DNA from: Flavobacterium cucumis
GTDB lineage: Bacteria; Bacteroidota; Bacteroidia; Flavobacteriales; Flavobacteriaceae
Assembly (NCBI RefSeq): GCF_900148835.1
Contig: NZ_FRYK01000001.1
Span: 744,001 to 808,000, forward strand
Reading direction: 5' to 3'
DNA: 64,000 nt
Shown here: positions 51,017-58,374 of the stretch, one piece after another
Layout: every line of letters begins with the position of its first letter
How positions within the stretch are numbered: the stretch's first letter is position 1
Notes under the pieces: generated by a model
Seen by the model: the letters and a program-made list of their open reading frames with translations, nothing else
Told to the model about the DNA's origin: nothing
Database searches by the model: none
Position numbers and translations under genes: made by a program

Positions 51017-52030
51017 TTAATTGGCATATTTTCTTAAGTACCATTCGACCGTTTTTAAAATTCCACTTTCGAAATTTTCATCAGCTTTCCAACCTAGTTC
51101 AATTTCTATTTTGGTAGCATCAATAGCATAACGTAAATCGTGACCAGGCCTATCTTTTACAAAGGTGATTTGATCTTTGTAACTTCCTGATGCTTTTGGC
51201 TTCATTTCGTCTAAAATAGCACACACCTTATCTACAATATATAAATTGTTGCGTTCATTTCTTCCACCTATATTGTAAGTTTCTCCTGCTTTTCCCTTTT
51301 TAAAAGCCAATTCAATTCCTTTGCAGTGATCTAATACATACAACCAATCACGAACATTTTTTCCGTCTCCATAAATTGGGATACTATCTCCTTGAATCGC
51401 TTTACGAATAATCGTCGGAATCAACTTTTCATCATGTTGTTTCGGACCATAATTGTTAGAACAATTAGTGGTTACCACATTCATTCCATAGGTGTGAAAA
51501 TAACTTCTCACAATCATATCAGAACCCGCTTTTGAAGCAGAATATGGACTATTTGGTGCATAAGGAGTGGTTTCTTCAAATAAACCCGTTTCGCCTAATG
51601 TTCCATACACCTCATCTGTAGAAACATGGTGAAAACGAGAATTTTCAAATCCAATATGGTATTGATTAGGAGCCGACATCCATAGTTTTCTTGCAGTGTC
51701 CAAAAGGTTAAATGTTCCCAAAACATTAGTTTTAATAAAAGCTTCCGGGCCTGAAATTGAGTTGTCTACATGGCTTTCTGCTGCGAAATGAATTACATCG
51801 TGAAATTGAAATTTTTGAAATAATGTTGCTATGAAATTGCTATCACAAATATCACCTTGAACAAATGTATATCTGGAATGCTTTTCTACTTCTTTTACAT
51901 TGTCAAGATTTCCAGCATAAGTTAGTAAATCCAAGTTTACTAGATGATATTCTGGATTATTATCAATAAAATATGGTACAAAGTTAGCACCTATAAATCC
52001 GGCACCTCCTGTTATTAAAATGTTTTTCAT
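51017..52030 (-). CDS. rfbB: dTDP-glucose 4,6-dehydratase
   Basis: Second step of dTDP-L-rhamnose synthesis. 337 residues of the extended SDR type: ILITGGAGFIGANFVPYF, STDEVYG, the YSASKAG catalytic segment (Tyr-x3-Lys), NCSNNYGP, and YGDGKNVRDWLYV. Its ATG overlaps the stop of the Wzz-like gene (TAATG). rfbB-A-C-D order is conserved along the transcript. Confidence 0.96.
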   Translation of the reverse strand: MKNILITGGAGFIGANFVPYFIDNNPEYHLVNLDLLTYAGNLDNVKEVEKHSRYTFVQGDICDSNFIATLFQKFQFHDVIHFAAESHVDNSISGPEAFIKTNVLGTFNLLDTARKLWMSAPNQYHIGFENSRFHHVSTDEVYGTLGETGLFEETTPYAPNSPYSASKAGSDMIVRSYFHTYGMNVVTTNCSNNYGPKQHDEKLIPTIIRKAIQGDSIPIYGDGKNVRDWLYVLDHCKGIELAFKKGKAGETYNIGGRNERNNLYIVDKVCAILDEMKPKASGSYKDQITFVKDRPGHDLRYAIDATKIEIELGWKADENFESGILKTVEWYLRKYAN

Positions 52031-52983
52031 TATTTCTTAATTCTTTCCGATTGTTTCTTATATGTAGCCAACAAAAAATAGGATAACAAATAAATCAATA
52101 TTAAGATTAAAGGAAATAAAACCTTGTTATTCAATAATAGAGGTTTATATTCTCTAATATTTAAGATACTACTTTCTTCCTTAATAATTTGATTATTGAT
52201 AATTTCATAATTCAATAATTTTTGCTTTTCGATAATTAATTTGTCTTTCTTTTCAATCAACTCAGGAATACTATTTTTTTCAGAAATTGAAATAGACCCA
52301 GGAGAACTATTAGTGGATAAAAGCAAAATCAAATTATCGATTTGGTTGATTAAGGAGTCATTAAGACTAATTTTTTCTTTTAAATTTTTTTGATAAACCT
52401 GTTTCTGTGTTTCAAAAAAAGGATTAGAATTTAAATAATTTAAAATTGGCGTTATAAACTCTTCTTTATTAAAAACCCCATTTGTTTGAATTGCTATTTT
52501 ATGATGATAATAGTTTTTACTAGTAATCTCATCTTTCATAATTTTTTCGATATTCCCATCCTCTGCCATTAATTTAATAAAGTCAAAATTATTTTCTTGA
52601 TCTTTATTATTAACAAATGAATAAATAGCGGGATAAGCATCGATTTCTATTTCTTTAATCTTATCGTATCTTTTTATTCCAAGCTGCTTAAAAAAAAGGG
52701 AATCGTTTTCTTTTAATTTGGCATTAATTTGTTCAATTTTTTTATATAAATATTCATTACTACCAAAATTTGGAATTACAGAAACTTCATGTTTATAAAC
52801 TTTAAAATCAATAAGAAAAGCTAAAACTACTCCAGTAATAAATAATACTATTATTACAAGAATTTTCTTTTTTAGAAAGAAAATAAAGTCAAAAAATCGT
52901 TCAATTAATTTGGTGAAAAAACCACCAATCTTAGAAAAAACTTGTCCTAAATCGATTTCTTGATCTTGAGAATTTGTGCTCAT
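52030..52983 (-). CDS. Wzz-like chain-length determinant protein
   Basis: A 317-residue inner-membrane protein with helices at about 41-60 and 287-307 bracketing a long periplasmic domain rich in coiled-coil stretches (LNDSLINQIDNLILLL..., ELIEKKDKLIIEKQKLL). This is the topology of Wzz/polysaccharide co-polymerases, without a fused tyrosine kinase domain. It probably sets polymer length together with one of the Wzy candidates. It opens the rfb-containing transcript, 7 bases after the DUF6909 stop. Confidence 0.8.
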   Translation of the reverse strand: MSTNSQDQEIDLGQVFSKIGGFFTKLIERFFDFIFFLKKKILVIIVLFITGVVLAFLIDFKVYKHEVSVIPNFGSNEYLYKKIEQINAKLKENDSLFFKQLGIKRYDKIKEIEIDAYPAIYSFVNNKDQENNFDFIKLMAEDGNIEKIMKDEITSKNYYHHKIAIQTNGVFNKEEFITPILNYLNSNPFFETQKQVYQKNLKEKISLNDSLINQIDNLILLLSTNSSPGSISISEKNSIPELIEKKDKLIIEKQKLLNYEIINNQIIKEESSILNIREYKPLLLNNKVLFPLILILIYLLSYFLLATYKKQSERIKK

Positions 52984-52989
52984 TAATGC

Positions 52990-54681
52990 TTATTTTACGT
53001 TAAAAATTTGTTCTAATATTTTGATCGTAATTAAATACGTCGGTTTTACACCTGTCGTACCCAATCCTCCAGAAGCTAAAGTACTTCCTGTTTCCAATGG
53101 ATTATCAGAAGCGTAGTAAGCATACCTAACTTTTACATCTGGATTGATACTTTTTCTAATCTTAGATGCCGATTGAATGGCTTTTTGATAATAAGCACCT
53201 TCCATTTCTAGACCAATAGCTTCCCATGTAGATTCATGAAAAAACTTCAACAAATCTCGGTTTTGAAGAGAGGTTCCTAAAACCGTAATCATCGGTCCAG
53301 CATAAACCGGAATTCCGTTACCTTCAAACATTTCCTTTGTCAACTCATTATTAAAAGGATAGTTATCTGCCGTTCCTTCGTTTACGTGTGCACATGGAAT
53401 CATGATGTCTCCTTTTCCTCCTTCTAAAATACCTGCTTTACCCATAATGGAAACCGATTCAACATTTAAGAAAATTTTATTTTTCTTTTCTACTTTATAA
53501 GGCTTCAATAATTCATCAATAGTTTCGAAGGCCTGTTCCCCAAATGCGTAATCCATTACAATGATAACCGGCTTTTCTTTAGCTAATTTAGCTTCTGCGA
53601 AAATGGTTTTCTTGAAATCAATTTTAGCTGTATCAAAAATTTGAACATCAATATTGGTACCCGAGGTATCTGGTAAAGAAATCATTCCCTGGGTTAATGC
53701 AAATTCTTCTACTTTTTTTCGTAACTCTTTGTTAGACGAACTACTTAAATCTTCAAAAATCTGAAATTCTGGAGTGTTTTTGTATTTTTTTCCTAAAACC
53801 GGTTCCGCAAATAGGGAATTCATCACACTATGCATATTTGCACTTATAACATGAATGGGTCTATCTATTAAATTGTTTTTAAGTAAGACGTCTTTAATAG
53901 TAGTAGCCCAAATATCACCATAAATATGATGTCCTAATCGTTCTCTCAAAATTGGACTAAACGTAATCGTTCTTTTATTATTATCGACTACTTCTTCAAT
54001 TGCTAATTTACCTAACCAATACACTACGTGTAAAAAGCGATCTGGAGCTTCAATTGTTGCAAAATCATCGTAAATATCTTGCACCTCAGCAAAAGTTCTT
54101 CCTAAAACGTTAGCCGCATGTGAAATGGCTTTTTCACGATCAATTAAACTTAGTTTTTTAGTTTGTTTTACTGCTAATTCTAATTTTTGCCAATCGCGAG
54201 AAACCGCGCCTTCATCATCAATTAAAACACGATCTTTGATTTTGTGCGATTCAATAAAGATGAACGTTAAATGCGTCAAAATATCATAAATATCCGAACG
54301 ACCGCGTGTAATTTCCACATTCATTTGTTCGTCATCAATACGATAACAATTTCTTCTTCTCTTTGGCGGAACAATCGCTTTAAAATGCGAGTTTGAGTAG
54401 CCTTCATCTGAAGTTAAGTTGATGTAGCGGCATTCTTCAATTCCAATAGGTAAACGCTCAATTACATATAAAAGTCCGTTTAACTCAACTTTTTCTTCAG
54501 CAATAGAGCCATAAATTTCTGGTCGAAGCGATAATAAAGCTTCTCTCAATGTTTCTCCTGAAACACCCATTGGTTTATAAAAACCTCTGTTAAATAAATG
54601 TCTCATGGTAATGTACAGTCGTTCAATAGCTGCTGACGACTCTTGCGCTCTTGAGCGCGAAATGTTCTTAATGTCCTTCAT
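52990..54681 (-). CDS. DUF6909-type protein with a nucleoside-phosphorylase-like C-terminal region
   Basis: A 563-residue soluble protein which I assign to the flavobacterial family DUF6909. The first ~330 residues are helical (SSAAIERLYITMRHLFNRGFYKPMG...). The last ~230 contain IIVMDYAFGEQAFETI, GKGDIMIPCAHVNEGTADNYPFNNELT and WEAIGLEMEGAYYQKA. The final motif resembles the ME[MG]E-type sugar-binding motif of the purine nucleoside phosphorylase/MTAN superfamily. No enzyme activity is established. It sits next to the Wzz-like gene but is probably not part of polysaccharide synthesis. Confidence 0.7.
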   Translation of the reverse strand: MKDIKNISRSRAQESSAAIERLYITMRHLFNRGFYKPMGVSGETLREALLSLRPEIYGSIAEEKVELNGLLYVIERLPIGIEECRYINLTSDEGYSNSHFKAIVPPKRRRNCYRIDDEQMNVEITRGRSDIYDILTHLTFIFIESHKIKDRVLIDDEGAVSRDWQKLELAVKQTKKLSLIDREKAISHAANVLGRTFAEVQDIYDDFATIEAPDRFLHVVYWLGKLAIEEVVDNNKRTITFSPILRERLGHHIYGDIWATTIKDVLLKNNLIDRPIHVISANMHSVMNSLFAEPVLGKKYKNTPEFQIFEDLSSSSNKELRKKVEEFALTQGMISLPDTSGTNIDVQIFDTAKIDFKKTIFAEAKLAKEKPVIIVMDYAFGEQAFETIDELLKPYKVEKKNKIFLNVESVSIMGKAGILEGGKGDIMIPCAHVNEGTADNYPFNNELTKEMFEGNGIPVYAGPMITVLGTSLQNRDLLKFFHESTWEAIGLEMEGAYYQKAIQSASKIRKSINPDVKVRYAYYASDNPLETGSTLASGGLGTTGVKPTYLITIKILEQIFNVK

Positions 54682-54723
54682 TAATTTTATATTTTCTAAC
54701 CTACAAATGTAATGCTTTTTATT

Positions 54724-55548
54724 TTAGTTCGATAAAATCAGGTTAATTGAGGGTTCATAAACACTGATTTTTCCTGAATTATTACTCGATTGTTTGCTCC
54801 ATTTTCCATATGCATAAGTGTAAAAGAATTCCCTATCTATATAATTATACAATACATAAGGTTGGTATTTTGTGCCCGTTTTATTACTCTCAATTAATAA
54901 TTTTTCATAAGCCACAAACATTCCTTTTTCAGGAAAAACCAAATCGAATTGGGATATATTAAAACGATGTTTGATTATGCCTTTTTTAAGGGTAACAACG
55001 TAATCTTTGGTTAACAATTCTTCGCCTGGAAATCCATTTTCATCAACGCTGTAAAAGTGAATTTTTATAGTGGCGTTGTCTATTCTGCTGTCGGTAAAAA
55101 TGGTAACTTCTTTTATAAACTTTGTTTTGCTATAAGAAGGTTGATAAGGAAAAAACTTCGCTTCTATTTTAGGTCCGCTATCAAACGATTGAAAAATAGC
55201 GTTTTCAATATTACCGATTTCAACTTTTTTAGTTTGCTTTTTATTAAGGACTACCACTTCTCTTAAATCATAAGTAGTAGGTTTTAAAAAAACTTCCGAA
55301 ATTTCAGTTCCTTTCAACGTTTTTCTTTCGTAACCTAAAACCGAAATCACAATGTTTTTCTCTTTTGAAGCTTGTAAAAAAAACGTCCCATCCGCTTCCG
55401 AAGTAGTTCCAACCGTTTCATTCTCCACCCAAATATTCACAAACGGAATTGGTTCGCCTGAAATACTGTCTTTGACGACGCCACGGATTTGCGAAAAAGC
55501 AAATTGTGAAACAATCAAAAAAATCCAAATCACTCTATTTTCTTTCAT
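54724..55548 (-). CDS. Secreted protein with carboxypeptidase-regulatory-like (CarboxypepD_reg) domain
   Basis: A 274-residue protein with signal peptide (about 1-19, ending AFSQ). Residues ~20-100 form the beta-sandwich domain common at the front of TonB-dependent receptors (IRGVVKDSISGEPIPFVNIWVENETVGTTSEADGTFFL, then ISVLGYERK). The rest (VVVLNKKQTKKVEIGNIENA ...) lacks a barrel and plug, so this is a stand-alone protein, perhaps periplasmic or outer-membrane associated. Function unknown. It begins 2 bases after the GH3-like gene stop. Confidence 0.8.
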   Translation of the reverse strand: MKENRVIWIFLIVSQFAFSQIRGVVKDSISGEPIPFVNIWVENETVGTTSEADGTFFLQASKEKNIVISVLGYERKTLKGTEISEVFLKPTTYDLREVVVLNKKQTKKVEIGNIENAIFQSFDSGPKIEAKFFPYQPSYSKTKFIKEVTIFTDSRIDNATIKIHFYSVDENGFPGEELLTKDYVVTLKKGIIKHRFNISQFDLVFPEKGMFVAYEKLLIESNKTGTKYQPYVLYNYIDREFFYTYAYGKWSKQSSNNSGKISVYEPSINLILSN

Positions 55549-55550
55549 CT

Positions 55551-57041
55551 TTATTCTTTTATCTCAAAAAACTGAGCAATTTTTCTATCGTTACTTAATC
55601 TTGGTAATTTATTTTGTCCACCTAATTTGCCTATCGATTTCATATAGTCTTGGAAACCGTTTTTTGGAACACTTGTGATGACTAATGTTCTCAATACATG
55701 CCCAACAATCAAATCGTCATAATACACATTTTGTTTGCGCATAGCAGTGTCTATTTTCAATGCAAAATCTTCTAGATTTTCAGGCTCATTTTCAAATTCA
55801 ATAAACCATTCATGATAAGGTAATCCTTCTTTTGGTGTAATTTGTGGTGCGACTGTGAATTCGTTTACACTAACATCCGTTCCTTCCATGGCTTCTTTTA
55901 ATGCTGATTCCACTTCTTTTCCAATAACATGTTCACCAAAAGCAGAAATATAATGTTTGATTCTTCCCGAAACAATCACACGATATGGTTTTAGGCTCGT
56001 AAACTGAATCGTATCACCAATATTGTAAGCCCAAAGTCCGGCATTAGTGGAAATAATTAAAACATAATTAACACCTAATTCCACTTCGCCAATGGTGTAA
56101 CGCTTTGGATTTTCGGTGAAAAATTCGTCGGCTTTAATGAATTCGTAGAAAATTCCAGAATTCAATAACAACAGCATGCCTTTGTCTTTCTGTGAATCTT
56201 GGTAAGCAAAAAAGCCTTCGGAAGCTGGAAACAATTCAATCGAATCTACTTTTCTACCAATTAAGTTTTCGAATTTCGCTCGATAAGGTTCGTAATTCAC
56301 ACCTCCATAAATGAATAAATTGAAGTTTTTAAAAATTTCGCCAACGGGTTTATTAGTTTTTTCCTTCAACTTCTCAAAATACATTTGTACCCACGATGGA
56401 ATTCCAGAAATCACGGTCATATTTTCCTCTATTGTTTCTTCTACAATCGCATTAACTTTGGTTTCCCAATCTTCAATGCAATTGGTTTCCCAGCTTGGCA
56501 TGCGGTTTTTTTGTAAATATTTTGGGACAAAATGCGCTACAATTCCGGATAATCTTCCGAGTTTGATACCGTTTTTTTCTTCTAAAATGGGACTTCCTTG
56601 CAAGAATATCATTTTTCCTGATACAAAATCGGCTTTTCCCGTTTCTTGAATATAACTCAAGATAGCATTTCGAGCGGCTTGAATATGAAACGGCATTGAT
56701 TCTTTTGTCAAAGGAATATATTTGGCACCAGAAGTAGTTCCGGAAGTTTTGGCAAAATAAAGCGGTTTACCTTTCCAAAGTACATTCTCTTCACCTTTTA
56801 CCACTTTATCCACATAATATTTCAAACCTTCATAGTCGCGAACTGGCACTTTTTGAATAAAATCGGAATGATTTTTAATTGCACCAAAATCGTGATCTTT
56901 TCCAAATTGCGTTTGAGCCGCTTCTTTAATTAACTCTTGAAACACTTTTTGTTGTGTTTCAACTGGATTATTAGCCCATTTTTGGGTTTTGGCATGAATT
57001 CTTTTTGCAAATAATTTTGCTGCAAAAGCTTTTACTGACAT
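55551..57041 (-). CDS. GH3 (auxin-responsive promoter) family acyl-adenylating protein
   Basis: From the ATG at 57041 (MSVKAFAAKLFAKRIHAKTQ) it is 496 residues. It matches GH3-type enzymes: TSGTTSGAKYIPLTKE (ATP loop), YGGVNYEPYR, ELFPASEGFFAYQ, YTIGEVELGVNYVLIISTNAGLWAYNIGDTIQF and GRIKHYISAFGEHV. Plant relatives conjugate amino acids to hormones; bacterial GH3 proteins of Bacteroidota have no firmly known substrate. The start is 1 base after the stop of the M23-like gene, so the two are coupled. The 25-codon longer frame is rejected because it lies in that gene. Confidence 0.88.
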   Translation of the reverse strand: MSVKAFAAKLFAKRIHAKTQKWANNPVETQQKVFQELIKEAAQTQFGKDHDFGAIKNHSDFIQKVPVRDYEGLKYYVDKVVKGEENVLWKGKPLYFAKTSGTTSGAKYIPLTKESMPFHIQAARNAILSYIQETGKADFVSGKMIFLQGSPILEEKNGIKLGRLSGIVAHFVPKYLQKNRMPSWETNCIEDWETKVNAIVEETIEENMTVISGIPSWVQMYFEKLKEKTNKPVGEIFKNFNLFIYGGVNYEPYRAKFENLIGRKVDSIELFPASEGFFAYQDSQKDKGMLLLLNSGIFYEFIKADEFFTENPKRYTIGEVELGVNYVLIISTNAGLWAYNIGDTIQFTSLKPYRVIVSGRIKHYISAFGEHVIGKEVESALKEAMEGTDVSVNEFTVAPQITPKEGLPYHEWFIEFENEPENLEDFALKIDTAMRKQNVYYDDLIVGHVLRTLVITSVPKNGFQDYMKSIGKLGGQNKLPRLSNDRKIAQFFEIKE

Positions 57042-57042
57042 G

Positions 57043-57915
57043 TTAATTGAAATTGATAAACTGCGTTGGATCAATTGGGAAACCATCTTTCCATAATTCA
57101 AAATGTAAGGTTGCACCTGAATTTTGAACTGTATTTGCGTTTCCAGCTAGAGCGATAACTTCTCCTGATTTGACCGTATTACCTTGCGTTTTAGTTACCG
57201 AAGCTGTGTTTTTATACACCGATAAAATATCATCTTTATGACGCACAATCACTACATAACCCGAACTTGGCGTCCAATCGGAAAAAATAATGGTTCCTGC
57301 TGCCACTGCTTTAATTGGTGTATTGTTGGTAAGGGCAATTTTAACCGCTAAATGTTTATTTACAGCATTGTATCTTTGCAAAATACTTCCTTGAGCAGGC
57401 GGAAACAAAACAAAACTTACTTTAGGTTTTGAAGATTCAAAAACGTTGTATTTGTCTTCTTTAATTACCTGTTCTCTTAGTTCATTTTCTTTTTCAGTTG
57501 GAGTGAGTTCCGATAAATCGAGTGCCTCTGCATTTAAAGCTTTTATGGAATCTTTATTCAACTTTACATATTCTAAATCGCCTGTAAGTACTTTTTTTAT
57601 GGAAGCAATATAAGCATTATTGATTTTCACTGATTTTTCAAGAGAATCTGATTTTATTGCCATTTCCAAGGCTTCTTCTTTTAATTTTGAAGAAGCATAA
57701 CCTGGAATATACTCGCGTAAAGGCGTAAAAGCAATGATATAAGTGGTAACAAAAATGATTAAAATAGCACCAACAGTTGCCACTACAAAGACATTCATTA
57801 AATTTAATTTTAACGAAAAAGTTTCTTCAAAAGTATCTTCGTTAAGAATAACTAACCTTCTCTTGTTGAATAATTTTCTTAATAAAAGTTGTCTTTTTAG
57901 CCTTTTATTAGCCAT
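57043..57915 (-). CDS. M23 (LytM)-like membrane protein with a degenerate active site
   Basis: A 290-residue protein with a basic cytoplasmic N-terminus, one membrane helix (about 36-60), a coiled-coil region (~80-150), and a C-terminal LytM fold (about 180-290). The zinc site is largely lost: the HxxxD position reads HLAVK, the YAH position reads YKN, and the HLH position reads TLH. It is therefore more like EnvC/NlpD-type activators than an active endopeptidase. A septal or wall-linked role is inferred. It precedes the GH3 gene and diverges from tatA. Confidence 0.82.
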   Translation of the reverse strand: MANKRLKRQLLLRKLFNKRRLVILNEDTFEETFSLKLNLMNVFVVATVGAILIIFVTTYIIAFTPLREYIPGYASSKLKEEALEMAIKSDSLEKSVKINNAYIASIKKVLTGDLEYVKLNKDSIKALNAEALDLSELTPTEKENELREQVIKEDKYNVFESSKPKVSFVLFPPAQGSILQRYNAVNKHLAVKIALTNNTPIKAVAAGTIIFSDWTPSSGYVVIVRHKDDILSVYKNTASVTKTQGNTVKSGEVIALAGNANTVQNSGATLHFELWKDGFPIDPTQFINFN

Positions 57916-58017
57916 TTTTAAAACATATTAATTACACAAATATACTAAATACAACGGGTTTCTAATTTCGATTTGTATAATTAATCGTTAAAAAATAATC
58001 ATTTGTTAATTTCTTTA

Positions 58018-58025
58018 TATCTTTG
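58018..58025 (+). promoter_or_regulatory. -7 element of tatA
   Basis: TATCTTTG (58018-58025) matches TAnnTTTG, 20 bases before the tatA ATG at 58046. Confidence 0.5.
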
Positions 58026-58045
58026 TACTTTAAATTTTAGAACAA

Positions 58046-58252
58046 ATGAATGCACTAGCTATATTTTTAGGAGTAATTGGTCCTATGCAAGTAATCCTTA
58101 TTATTGCCATTGTGGTTTTACTTTTTGGTGGTAAAAAAATTCCAGAATTAATGAAAGGAATTGGAACTGGTATTAAAGAGTTCAAAAACGCAGCAAAAGA
58201 CGAGCAACCTGCTAATTCAAAAAAAGAAGAAGAAACGAAAGAAAAAGAATAA
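58046..58252 (+). CDS. tatA: Sec-independent protein translocase subunit TatA/TatE
   Basis: A 68-residue TatA-type protein: an N-terminal membrane helix (about 9-27, [21 protein letters not shown]) with the conserved FGGKKIPEL hinge, an amphipathic helix ([15 protein letters not shown]) and a Lys/Glu-rich tail. It forms the pore part of the twin-arginine export system for folded proteins. tatC is not in this window. The downstream terminator hairpin contains a dispersed repeat in its loop. Confidence 0.95.
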   Translation: MNALAIFLGVIGPMQVILIIAIVVLLFGGKKIPELMKGIGTGIKEFKNAAKDEQPANSKKEEETKEKE

Positions 58253-58270
58253 TTTTCTTTTCAATATTTA

Positions 58271-58334
58271 AAATCCCAAACTTTTTGTCATTCTGAACTT
58301 GTTTCAGAATCTGAAGTTTGGGATTTTTTTTTTG
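58271..58334 (+). terminator. Terminator of tatA with a repeat nested in the loop
   Basis: AAATCCCAAACTT (58271-58283) and AAGTTTGGGATTT (58314-58326) form a perfect 13-bp stem followed by a T tract. The 30-base loop holds a whole copy of the TGTCATTCTGAACTTG...TTTCAGAATCT repeat (58287-58312), itself a hairpin. Confidence 0.8.
58287..58312. repeat. Dispersed palindromic repeat in the tatA terminator loop
   Basis: GTCATTCTGAACTTG then TTTCAGAATCT; arms ATTCTGAA and TTCAGAAT pair. Same element as at 23824, 24160, 24254 and 48824. Confidence 0.75.
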
Positions 58335-58354
58335 ACACCCAGCTCTTTCGGGCA

Positions 58355-58371
58355 CCCCTCTAAAAGAGGGG
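58355..58371. repeat. CCCCTCT/AGAGGGG hairpin at the tex 3' end
   Basis: CCCCTCT (58355-58361), AAA, AGAGGGG (58365-58371). It resembles a repeat often seen after genes in Bacteroidota and could end tex transcription, though without a good T tract. Confidence 0.5.
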
Positions 58372-58374
58372 GAA

